Source of the DNA: an uncultured Ruminococcus sp. | GTDB taxonomy: Bacteria; Bacillota; Clostridia; Oscillospirales; Acutalibacteraceae | Assembly (NCBI GenBank): GCA_905234535.1 | Contig: CAJOII010000039.1 | Coordinates: forward strand, 1 to 37,365 | DNA: 37,365 nucleotides | Direction: 5' to 3' | Shown here: one piece after another, positions 7,136 to 14,067 of the stretch | Layout: each line of letters begins with the position of its first letter | Numbering within the stretch: the first letter of the stretch is position 1 | The notes under the pieces: model-generated | What the model was told of the DNA's origin: nothing | Databases searched by the model: none | The model's input: the letters and a program-made list of their open reading frames with translations, nothing else | Made by a program: the position numbers and the translations under genes

Positions 7136-8182
7136 TTATTCGTCGGTATCGAGATATTCTTCCGATTCGTCGAACTGTTCCGCTGAGCTGTCGTCATCGG
7201 AGTCGGTATCCTGTGCTTCGGTCTCTGCCTCTGTCTGAGGCTCGGTGACCTCTTCAGTCTCAGCCTCGGTCTCTTCGTCGGGGGTCGCCTCCGACTGGAC
7301 GAACATCACATTGATCATATTGTAGACGGTGTCGAAGATGGTGGTTCCCTGGCGGGAGAAGTTCTTGAGCGGCACCTGATAGGTTCTGCCTGATGAGAGC
7401 GCCGTGAGCTTTGAGAGCGCTTCGTCGTTTCTAAGATACTCAAGAACCTTCTCGTCGTCATAGAAGATGTAGGTGGGCGTGCCCATCTTCAGCTGTTCGG
7501 TAACAACCAGCTCGTCTTCCTGATTTGAGAAGGTGTTCAGAGCACCGGTATAGGAGAAAAACTGTGCCGCCATCGAACCCTTCGGGAAGGTGCACAGCGC
7601 GCCTCTCTCGTCGATGTAGAGATACGCCTGTGTCTTGACGACGCCGGAGACGGTCTTTTTGAAGGAGCTCAGGGTGTTGATCAGGTCGTCATATGCCTCT
7701 TCGCCTTTTTCTTTACCGGTCACCTTGCCGCCGATCACGGTGCCGAGGTTGCTGTACAAGGTCTTGAGATCGTCCATCGTCTCAGCGTTTGAGAAGGAGA
7801 CGACGGTGACGCCCGCTTCACTGAGCTTGTCTCTCGACTTCTGTGAGAGGGTCTCGTCCGCGATGACCAGATCGGTCTCATAGCTTGTGATGGTGTCGAT
7901 GCTGGGATTGTCCGCGGTGCCGACAGAGGGGACGATTTTTAAGAACTCCTGGTCACAGCCGTAGCCCTTGCCGACCATCTTGACATCATAGCCGATGTAG
8001 GATACGATGTCGGCGAAGTTGTCGTTGAGCACGACGATGTTCTTCGGCTCCGACTTGATGGTGACATCCCCGATCGTCAGCGGGAAGTCCTTTGAGCCTA
8101 CCCCGGAGCAAGCGGAGAAGATCACCGCCGTCGAGCACAGCAGAGAGAGCGTTAATATCAGAGAAATGATTTTTTTTATCAT
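7136..8182 (-). CDS. Periplasmic-binding-protein lipoprotein (iron-siderophore/cobalamin type) with an acidic tail
   Basis: The 348-residue ABC-type solute receptor belongs to the helical-backbone (BtuF/FhuD-like) group. A lipoprotein signal ends IFSAC near residue 25. The body contains KNIVVLNDNFADIVSYIGYD and further on YETDLVIADETLS, with TPTYIFYDDEKVLEYLR in the C-lobe; this order fits the TroA/BtuF fold. The last 55 residues are an acidic Glu/Asp/Thr/Ser tail (EETEAETEEVTEPQTEAETE), unusual for a receptor and possibly a surface spacer. The ATG at 8180-8182 was chosen because GGAG lies just upstream; an ATG ten codons earlier lacks a ribosome binding site. No permease or ATPase gene is adjacent, so its partner is elsewhere. 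Confidence 0.85.
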   Translation of the reverse strand: MIKKIISLILTLSLLCSTAVIFSACSGVGSKDFPLTIGDVTIKSEPKNIVVLNDNFADIVSYIGYDVKMVGKGYGCDQEFLKIVPSVGTADNPSIDTITSYETDLVIADETLSQKSRDKLSEAGVTVVSFSNAETMDDLKTLYSNLGTVIGGKVTGKEKGEEAYDDLINTLSSFKKTVSGVVKTQAYLYIDERGALCTFPKGSMAAQFFSYTGALNTFSNQEDELVVTEQLKMGTPTYIFYDDEKVLEYLRNDEALSKLTALSSGRTYQVPLKNFSRQGTTIFDTVYNMINVMFVQSEATPDEETEAETEEVTEPQTEAETEAQDTDSDDDSSAEQFDESEEYLDTDE

Positions 8183-8308
8183 AAATTCAACTCCGTCATC
8201 AAAATGTTTCATTTTGTGTTGCTATGATGTATTATAATGCTTTTTACGGCCATAGTCAATTTATTCGGGGCGGTTTTGAGAATAATTTAAAAAAATTTCA
8301 AAAAATGC

Positions 8309-8337
8309 TTGCATTTTTGAAAGAAGTGTGCTATGAT
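8309..8337 (+). promoter_or_regulatory. Promoter of the 5S rRNA gene
   Basis: TTGCAT (8309-8314), a 17-base spacer and TATGAT (8332-8337). The predicted start is about 8344, twenty bases before the 5S sequence. Confidence 0.75.
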
Positions 8338-8363
8338 AACTAAGCTGTCAGAGAGACAGTGAC

Positions 8364-8471
<108 letters not shown>

Positions 8472-8481
8472 CATAAAGGCT

Positions 8482-8509
8482 TCCACCCAGTAGGGTGGTT
8501 GTTTTTTTA
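8482..8509 (+). terminator. Terminator after the 5S gene
   Basis: CCACCC-AGTA-GGGTGG followed by TTGTTTTTTT. Confidence 0.85.
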
Positions 8510-8517
8510 TATAGAAT

Positions 8518-8632
8518 CGCCGAGCGCCGGAGCCTCGTCCTCATCGGCTCTGCTCGATGAAATGACCCCTTCGGTCATTTCTGTACTCGCTCTGCCATTC
8601 GTCCTCTCCCCAAAATTCGGGGAATTTTCGGG
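8518..8632 (-). repeat. Structured intergenic repeat, inverted copy
   Basis: Read on the minus strand it begins with AAATTCCCCGAATTTTGGGG and AGAGGA, a 26-base identity with the copy at 25707. A hairpin AAATGACC-GAAG-GGTCATTT and a GC-rich tail follow. It is noncoding by appearance. It fills the gene-free stretch 8514-8902 together with the copy at 8738. Confidence 0.55.
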
Positions 8633-8737
8633 ATCCCGTTATTACGGATCGAGACGGGACCGCCCAGAGGACACACCGTGTCCGACGGGTGGTTAGTCGA
8701 GCAGGAGTTATACGAGGATCAGCGGAGAGTTCGGGTA

Positions 8738-8857
8738 CCCAAAAACGCCCCGCGTTTTTGGGAGAGGAGGAGCCGCCACACGACACGAGCTGAGAAAGCG
8801 GTCATTCTTGACCGCTTTCGGCAAGTACGGCGAGCGACGACGAAGGCGTGACATTGA
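8738..8857 (+). repeat. Structured intergenic repeat, direct copy
   Basis: Order of parts: hairpin CCCAAAAACGC-CCC-GCGTTTTTGGG, then GAGAGGAGGAGCCGCCACAC, then hairpin AAAGCGGTCA-TTCT-TGACCGCTTT, then GTACGGCGAGCGACGACGAA and GGCGTGACATTGA. The same order recurs at 25707-25812, and the last 30 bases recur (27 of 30) at 32130-32159. Confidence 0.6.
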
Positions 8858-8902
8858 AGAGCTCTCATAGCTTTAAAATTCATAAAATAACAGGAGATCA
8901 TC

Positions 8903-9625
8903 ATGACAGACAAGATCGAAGAACTGAGAAGCATCATAGAAGGCTCGAAGAGGATCGTCTTCTTCGGCGGCGCGGGGGTATCCACCGAGTCGGGGATCTC
9001 CGACTTTCGCTCACAGGACGGTCTGTATCATCAGAAGTACGACTATCCTCCCGAGGAGATCCTGAGCCACAGCTTCTTTGTACATAAGCCCGGGGAGTTC
9101 TACCGCTTTTACAGAGAGAAGATGCTCTGCCTTACGGCAAAGCCCAACAAAGCGCATCTGACACTCGCGAAATGGGAGAAGGACGGCAGGCTGCTCTCAG
9201 TCGTCACCCAGAATATCGACGGTCTGCATCAGGCGGCAGGCAGCAAGCGCGTCCATGAGCTTCACGGCTCGGTCTTGAGAAATTACTGCATGAAGTGCCA
9301 CCGCTTCTATGATGTGGACTTTATCGCTGAGAGTGAAGGCGTGCCTCAGTGTGAGTGCGGCGGCATCATCAAGCCCGATGTTGTGCTCTACGAAGAGCCG
9401 CTTCCTACAGATGTGGTAGAAGAAGCGGTCTATGATATCAGCCGTGCCGACACGCTGATCATCGCGGGCACCTCTCTGACGGTTTATCCCGCGGCGTCGT
9501 ATATCCGCTATTTCAGAGGGAATCATCTTGTCCTTATCAACCGTGACGAGACCCCGTATGACTCTCACGCGGATCTTGTGATCCACGACAAGGTCGGAGA
9601 GGTGCTCGCGTCACTGCATATTTGA
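8903..9625 (+). CDS. cobB: Sir2-family NAD-dependent protein deacylase
   Basis: The 240-residue sirtuin removes acyl groups from protein lysines using NAD and releases nicotinamide and O-acyl-ADP-ribose. The NAD-binding motif GAGVSTESGISDFRS is at about residues 22-36, TQNIDGLHQAAGS with catalytic-site residues near 97, and ELHGS supplies the catalytic His. The zinc Cys pairs are CMKC and CEC (CECGGIIKPDVVLYEE). AGTSLTVYPA and INRDETPYDSHADLVI close the Rossmann fold. Length is typical. AGGAG lies seven bases before the ATG. It lies upstream of rubrerythrin on the same strand but is separated from it by 71 bases with a small palindrome. Confidence 0.95.
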   Translation: MTDKIEELRSIIEGSKRIVFFGGAGVSTESGISDFRSQDGLYHQKYDYPPEEILSHSFFVHKPGEFYRFYREKMLCLTAKPNKAHLTLAKWEKDGRLLSVVTQNIDGLHQAAGSKRVHELHGSVLRNYCMKCHRFYDVDFIAESEGVPQCECGGIIKPDVVLYEEPLPTDVVEEAVYDISRADTLIIAGTSLTVYPAASYIRYFRGNHLVLINRDETPYDSHADLVIHDKVGEVLASLHI

Positions 9626-9638
9626 CCGTATAATTCGA

Positions 9639-9656
9639 GCATATTCCGATATGCTA
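9639..9656. promoter_or_regulatory. Palindrome upstream of rubrerythrin
   Basis: AGCATAT-TCCG-ATATGCT is a perfect 7-base inverted repeat between sir2 and rubrerythrin. It could be an operator or an RNA hairpin; no T-run follows, so it is not a terminator. Confidence 0.4.
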
Positions 9657-9696
9657 ATCATAGAAAGAGAAAATCAGAGAATATCAAGGAGGAATC

Positions 9697-10239
9697 ATGA
9701 TGTCCAATCCGTACGAAGGAACACAGACAGAGAAGAACCTTAAGGCGGCTTTTGCCGGAGAATCCGAGGCGAGAAACAAGTATACTTTCTTCGCGTCCAA
9801 GGCGAAGAAGGAGGGATTTGAGCAGATCGCTGCGCTGTTCTTAAAGACCGCCGACAACGAGAAGGAACACGCGAAGATGTGGTTCAAGGAGCTACAGGGT
9901 ATCGGAGATACCAAAGCGAATTTAGGCGCCGCCGCAGACGGCGAGAACTACGAGTGGACGGATATGTACGAGGGCTTTGCGAAGACCGCCGAGGAAGAGG
10001 GCTTTCCGGAGCTCGCGGCAAAGTTCAGGATGGTCGGCGAGATCGAGAAGCACCACGAGGAGCGCTATCGCGCGCTGCTTCATAACATCGAGACCGCCAA
10101 AGTTTTTGAGAAGAGCGAGGTCAAGGTGTGGGAGTGCCGCAACTGCGGACACATCGTTGTCGGCACCAAGGCGCCCGAGGTCTGTCCCGTTTGCAGTCAT
10201 CCGCAGAGCTACTTTGAGATCCACGCGGAAAATTATTAA
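9697..10239 (+). CDS. rbr: Rubrerythrin
   Basis: The 180-residue non-haem iron protein detoxifies hydrogen peroxide in anaerobes using electrons from NAD(P)H or rubredoxin donors. The N-terminal ferritin-like di-iron domain contains [14 protein letters not shown] and [12 protein letters not shown], with a second half [15 protein letters not shown]. The C-terminal rubredoxin-like domain binds one iron through [10 protein letters not shown] and [13 protein letters not shown]. Length and domain order are those of classical rubrerythrin. The ribosome binding site AAGGAGGAATC precedes tandem ATG codons (9697 and 9700). It ends at a strong terminator. Confidence 0.96.
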   Translation: MMSNPYEGTQTEKNLKAAFAGESEARNKYTFFASKAKKEGFEQIAALFLKTADNEKEHAKMWFKELQGIGDTKANLGAAADGENYEWTDMYEGFAKTAEEEGFPELAAKFRMVGEIEKHHEERYRALLHNIETAKVFEKSEVKVWECRNCGHIVVGTKAPEVCPVCSHPQSYFEIHAENY

Positions 10240-10249
10240 AATCAAAAAA

Positions 10250-10288
10250 ATAAGCTGAGCAGCTTTTTAGTTGCTCAGCTTTTCTTCT
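10250..10288. terminator. Bidirectional terminator between rubrerythrin and the cohesin gene
   Basis: AAGCTGAGCA (10252-10261) pairs with TGCTCAGCTT (10272-10281). It is followed by TTCTTCTTT, and the A-rich flank gives a T-run on the other strand. Confidence 0.85.
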
Positions 10289-11053
10289 TTATTCGGGCTC
10301 ATTCGATTCGGGTTTCTTTTTTGTTCTCCTGCCGATCAGGATCCCCGCTGTCAGAAGAGCGGCGACAGCAAATGCCGAGAGGGAGCCGATGAGGATCGGC
10401 CTAAGGATGCTCTCGTCTTTGCGGGAGAAGTCGACGACCTTCTCGGAGACGCTCCTTGAGGAGCTTAGATCAGAATCACCCGCTTTGCCGGAAGAAGACG
10501 AAGGGGATCTTGCAGACGACGCGCTCTTTGAGCCGGAAGACCGATACGAGGAACGGCGGGTCGATGACGCGGACGCGCCTGCGTTATTACCGAGCGTCAG
10601 GCTGAGAATATGCGCGTTTGAGAAGGAGAACGCCCGCTCATCCGAGCCGATACCCGACAGAGGGGTAACGGTCACTGCGGTCTCGCCGTTTTTGAGCGCT
10701 TTGAGCTTGATGGTGAACAGGGTACCCGACTTTGGCTGTGTGCGGGAGTAGATCAGAGAAACCTTGCCGTCCTTCTGAGAGAAGCGGACGAAGTCCTCGC
10801 TGTCATCGGCAGTCGCCGACCGAAACTCGATGAAATCCGGATCAAAGGAGATCTCTGTATCCAGCGCGCCCATAGATATATTCGCGCTGACCGAGATGTA
10901 GAAGTTCCTGCCTGCTTTCAGCGTCCCGCTCTGTGAGAGCGAGATGTCCGCTTCTTCAGAGAAGACATGGAGAGAGCCCGCCGAAAGCAGGATACAGAGG
11001 ATAACCACCGTCAGCAGTACGCTCTGAACCGCTCTTTTATACGGCGTTTTCAT
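10289..11053 (-). CDS. Membrane-anchored cohesin-domain surface protein
   Basis: The 254 residues have a signal peptide (about 1-32) and a cohesin-like beta domain (about 36-157). The domain includes DISLSQSGTLKAGRNFYISV, MGALDTEISFDPDFIEFRSA, GTLFTIKLKAL and GETAVTV. A Ser/Arg-rich linker follows (about 158-210), then a transmembrane helix (about 222-241) and a basic tail GRRTKKK. Cohesins bind dockerins, so this protein could hold dockerin enzymes at the cell surface; the dockerin gene at 308-739 is a potential type of partner (inference). The ATG at 11051-11053 overlaps the glycosyltransferase stop as TGATG, which fixes the start and implies translational coupling. The open frame continues upstream only inside that gene. 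Confidence 0.82.
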   Translation of the reverse strand: MKTPYKRAVQSVLLTVVILCILLSAGSLHVFSEEADISLSQSGTLKAGRNFYISVSANISMGALDTEISFDPDFIEFRSATADDSEDFVRFSQKDGKVSLIYSRTQPKSGTLFTIKLKALKNGETAVTVTPLSGIGSDERAFSFSNAHILSLTLGNNAGASASSTRRSSYRSSGSKSASSARSPSSSSGKAGDSDLSSSRSVSEKVVDFSRKDESILRPILIGSLSAFAVAALLTAGILIGRRTKKKPESNEPE

Positions 11054-12708
11054 CAGACCTTTTTCTTCTTGCCGTAGGTTTTGCGGTTTTTCCTGACGGG
11101 GATGAAGTTTACCTTGCTGTCCATCAGATCCAGCGCGCCCCACGCGGCGAAGGGGATTAACAGGATGATATAGGTCAGGATATACTGGCTCTTTCCCTCA
11201 AACAGAAGATGGTACAAGAACGCGCCGTAGAGTATGAGCGGCAATAGGATCTTGCAGATGTCCGTCTTCTTTCGGATCATCAGTGCGATAATCCCGTACG
11301 CGAAGAGGAAGAACAGCATCTGCATATAGAGATCAAAGTATCCGCCTAAGAATTTGCCCAAGTCGCTGTCATAGATATCGCTGACGATGCCGGTTGGAGT
11401 ATCGGTGTTGTAGTGGCGCTTGACCTTGCTGACCCAGACGCTCTCATAGGTCGTCTCATTCCACTGGCTTAAGATCTTCTTCGAGAAAAAGTCGTATCCC
11501 TTTGAGGTGTCGGCGGAAAGGGCATCGAGACGGTTCTGTATATCCATCTTTGCGGCGGCATTCGCGGCATTCGTGTCAAAGCCGTTGTTCATGAAGGTCC
11601 TCATACCGATGTCCGTATACCATCCGGGCGCCATGTAGCTTTCCTGCAGGCCGACATCGAGGTATAAGGTCTGAGAGACGCCGGAACCGTACTGCTCACC
11701 GCTTCTGTTCTCATAGGAGAGGATGACGAGCTTGCTTGCGCCCACGACACAGACGGAGGCGATGAGGATGAACGCGATGCTTTGCCACTTCTTCTCTTTG
11801 ATCGCGTGGATCAACAGCACGATGCCGAAGGCGACCAAGTAGATCATATTGTTATATTTTGCGAGCGTTGCGAAAACGAGCAGGATCCCCGACGGGATCA
11901 GCATCAGCCATCGATCGGACTTCATATATCTGATCAAGAAGTAGCTCGCCCAGATCGCGAGACTCATGCCCATGATGTTGCCGTAGGGAAAGGGGGTGAA
12001 GAGAATGGGCTGGAGGCATCCGATCATCATTACGATCGCGATGAATTCGATCGCTTTGCGCTCAAAGAGGAGCTTCGTGATCTTCGCGATACCGAGATAC
12101 GCAAGGGAGAGACAGATCACATTGATCACTTCGAGCGGGATAGCGGTGGATACGCCGAAGACGCGGTAGATCATCTCACAGATGAAGACAAACCCGAGCT
12201 GGAACGGATAGAACAAAAAGTATGAGTTGTTCCCATAGTAGTCATGGTTATAGAAGAGCGCGTTTGAGGTGAGCCCCGTGTAGTTATCCTGCGCGGCGCC
12301 CGTCGCGGCCTCGAAGACATTCGCACTGTCGGCGGCGGGGACACACTGGACATTGAGCACCCAGATCAGTCCGAGGATCAGTACATACAGGACCAGCGCG
12401 ATCTCCATTACTCGCATATTCACGCGGGCAAAAAAGTCGTAGTATCTTCTGCATAGGAAGATGACGGCGAAGATGATCGCCATCAGCATCAGATTCAACA
12501 GAACATTGTCCCCCTGATAGAGGATATGTTCGTTGATATACGCATTAGGATCGATCTCGCTTGTCTGAAAAATGCTCATCAAAGCGACAAATCCGAACGC
12601 GAGAAACACCAGTACCGAGATGATGCTGACGATGATCCGTTCGACAACATCCTGCCACCTGCGCGCCGCGATCGTCGCGGGGGCGTTATTTTTGATTAAT
12701 TTTCCCAT
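11053..12708 (-). CDS. Multi-pass membrane glycosyltransferase, GT-C fold (GT39/PMT-like)
   Basis: The 551-residue protein has about 11-12 membrane helices and a large external loop (about 340-440, with Trp/Tyr/Asn-rich sequence). The first external loop carries CVPAADSANVF, in the place of the acidic DE-type catalytic motif of GT-C enzymes. A late motif LLFEGKSQYILTY matches the E-x-x-S-x-Y signature of PMT/ArnT-like proteins. Such enzymes transfer sugars from a polyprenyl-phosphate carrier to proteins or envelope glycans. The gene is translationally coupled to the cohesin protein, whose Ser-rich linker is an attractive acceptor (inference). The basic C-terminus is RKTYGKKKKV. The ATG at 12706-12708 has no strong Shine-Dalgarno sequence. 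Confidence 0.75.
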   Translation of the reverse strand: MGKLIKNNAPATIAARRWQDVVERIIVSIISVLVFLAFGFVALMSIFQTSEIDPNAYINEHILYQGDNVLLNLMLMAIIFAVIFLCRRYYDFFARVNMRVMEIALVLYVLILGLIWVLNVQCVPAADSANVFEAATGAAQDNYTGLTSNALFYNHDYYGNNSYFLFYPFQLGFVFICEMIYRVFGVSTAIPLEVINVICLSLAYLGIAKITKLLFERKAIEFIAIVMMIGCLQPILFTPFPYGNIMGMSLAIWASYFLIRYMKSDRWLMLIPSGILLVFATLAKYNNMIYLVAFGIVLLIHAIKEKKWQSIAFILIASVCVVGASKLVILSYENRSGEQYGSGVSQTLYLDVGLQESYMAPGWYTDIGMRTFMNNGFDTNAANAAAKMDIQNRLDALSADTSKGYDFFSKKILSQWNETTYESVWVSKVKRHYNTDTPTGIVSDIYDSDLGKFLGGYFDLYMQMLFFLFAYGIIALMIRKKTDICKILLPLILYGAFLYHLLFEGKSQYILTYIILLIPFAAWGALDLMDSKVNFIPVRKNRKTYGKKKKV

Positions 12709-12732
12709 TTTGATTGCTCCGTTATTTCGATT

Positions 12733-13053
12733 CTAAATTTTTGAATTTGCTTTGAGAAACGCTTTTCCCTGATCGATGAAGATCGACTTCTGCTCCTGCG
12801 TCATAGAGCGAAAGACTCTTAAAAGCTCGTCCTCCAACGCTCCGCCGCGCTCTTTCTCGGGCGCGTCAAGCAGGTAGTCGGTCGACACATCAAAGTACCC
12901 CGCCAGCTGCTTCAAGGTATCAAAGTCGGGCTGACTGATGCCCTGTACATAGCCGCCCATCGTAGACGGCGCGATGTTGAGGTCTTTGGCGACCTGTTTT
13001 TGTGTCAGATTCCGTTCTTCGATCAGCAGTCGAAGTTTCTCGCAGAAAAGCAT
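12733..13053 (-). CDS. XRE-family helix-turn-helix regulator
   Basis: The 106-residue DNA-binding protein has a Cro/C1-type HTH at about residues 6-61: LRLLIEERNLTQKQVAKDLN, then IAPSTMGGYVQGISQPDFDT, then LKQLAGYFDVSTDYLL. The C-terminal part is a short helical tail that may dimerise. I chose the ATG at 13051-13053 (MLFCEKL), which has GAGGTGAG upstream; a GTG three codons earlier would overlap that site. It lies 24 bases upstream of the glycosyltransferase-cohesin pair on the same strand and may lead that operon. A near-palindrome sits just upstream of its start. Confidence 0.88.
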   Translation of the reverse strand: MLFCEKLRLLIEERNLTQKQVAKDLNIAPSTMGGYVQGISQPDFDTLKQLAGYFDVSTDYLLDAPEKERGGALEDELLRVFRSMTQEQKSIFIDQGKAFLKANSKI

Positions 13054-13069
13054 ATTTCTCACCTCGAAA

Positions 13070-13081
13070 CTATTGTAATAG
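13070..13081. promoter_or_regulatory. Possible XRE operator
   Basis: CTATTGTAATAG is a palindrome except at the centre. It sits 17 bases upstream of the XRE gene start, a usual place for autoregulation. A TTGACA (minus strand, in the run ending TTTTGACAACG) lies further upstream with only a poor -10. Confidence 0.35.
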
Positions 13082-13167
13082 AAGTGACGGGAAAATTGTG
13101 TTAAAATACTAAAAACTCGTTGTCAAAACGAATAAATGGTTTGCTGCTGTCAAACAGCTTCTTTGGG

Positions 13168-13205
13168 ATAAAAAAGAAACCGACGCCGAAAATATCGGTG
13201 TCGGT
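13168..13205 (-). terminator. Terminator of the TetR gene
   Basis: On the minus strand ACCGACACCGA pairs with TCGGCGTCGGT (13179-13189 with 13195-13205), followed by TTCTTTTTTATC. Confidence 0.85.
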
Positions 13206-13231
13206 GAATATGTCATATTAGGTTAATTGTT

Positions 13232-13789
13232 CTATTCGGAGAGATCCTCCAACAAAAAACCGAAGAGATTCTTCCTCAGCTCGATGAGCTTCTTGAAGTT
13301 TTCGGCGTAGCCGGGCTTGAGCCCGTTGTCGCACCAGTCGATGATAAAGCCGAAGCACATACACTTGTAGTAGTTGATCAATAGCTCCCGCTCTTCATCC
13401 GTCACCTTGCCCTCGGGGACGGCGGAGGTTACCATCGTCTTCGACACATGGCGGCACAGACGCATCAGGCTGCGCTCATAGATGAAGCGCCTGTCGGAGT
13501 TGTAGACATGCATCGCGGCGGTCTTGATCTGAAGAACGAACTCTACCGCGACCTCTACGCCCTGTTCCAAGGACGCGATCGAGGGGTACTTCTCGATCAG
13601 CTCGTCGACCATCTCGGTCATCATCTCCTCTAAAAGCGCGGTAATATCTTCGTAGTGATAGTAGAAGGTGTTTCTCGATACCCCGCAGAGAGTGGTGATA
13701 TCTCTGACGGTGATCTGATCGATCGATTTTTTCGAAAGCAAGGTAAAGAAGGATTCTTTGATTGCTTTTGTCGTGAGATTGGACATCAT
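13232..13789 (-). CDS. TetR/AcrR-family transcriptional regulator
   Basis: The 185-residue one-component regulator has an N-terminal HTH at about residues 8-52: KAIKESFFTLLSKKSIDQIT, then VRDITTLCGVSRNTFYYHYE. The C-terminal ligand domain ends LRKNLFGFLLEDLSE and resembles the DhaS-like TetR group (inference). It is divergent from the MMPL exporter, the classical arrangement for a local repressor of an efflux system. The ribosome binding site GGGAGGAAT precedes tandem ATGs. Its promoter (13816-13844) is a near-consensus sigma-A site. Confidence 0.9.
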   Translation of the reverse strand: MMSNLTTKAIKESFFTLLSKKSIDQITVRDITTLCGVSRNTFYYHYEDITALLEEMMTEMVDELIEKYPSIASLEQGVEVAVEFVLQIKTAAMHVYNSDRRFIYERSLMRLCRHVSKTMVTSAVPEGKVTDEERELLINYYKCMCFGFIIDWCDNGLKPGYAENFKKLIELRKNLFGFLLEDLSE

Positions 13790-13815
13790 ATTCCTCCCGC
13801 AAAAGAACTGCCTCT

Positions 13816-13844
13816 ATTATATGCCAAAAGCGTTCTTTCGTCAA
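13816..13844 (-). promoter_or_regulatory. Promoter of the TetR gene
   Basis: On the minus strand: TTGACG, 17 bases, TATAAT (positions 13839-13844 and 13816-13821 as CGTCAA and ATTATA). Confidence 0.8.
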
Positions 13845-13893
13845 TGGACAAAATTATTTCAAAAAACCCCTTTTCTTTTTTTAAAAAGTGCGT

Positions 13894-13899
13894 TATAAT
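13894..13899 (+). promoter_or_regulatory. Likely -10 box of the exporter operon
   Basis: TATAAT preceded by T-rich sequence without a good -35. The long leader to 14068 contains an inverted repeat AGCGGTT ... AACCGCT. Confidence 0.5.
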
Positions 13900-13913
13900 A
13901 GCAGCAGTGCTCA

Positions 13914-13929
13914 GTTAGCATATGCTTAC
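13914..13929. promoter_or_regulatory. Candidate TetR operator
   Basis: GTTAGCATATGCTTAC is an inverted repeat with 7 of 8 pairs matched. It starts 14 bases after the TATAAT box, so a bound repressor would block the exporter operon. Confidence 0.5.
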
Positions 13930-14067
13930 TCGCTTCTGTTGTATTTGGGCAAAAGCGGTTATCTGCGCAAAAACAGCACACTCGCCAAGGTTTGTGTATG
14001 TTCAAAACCGCTAAAAACGACTATAGTATATTAGCAATATTAACCAAATGCTTTAGAAGGTGAAAGA

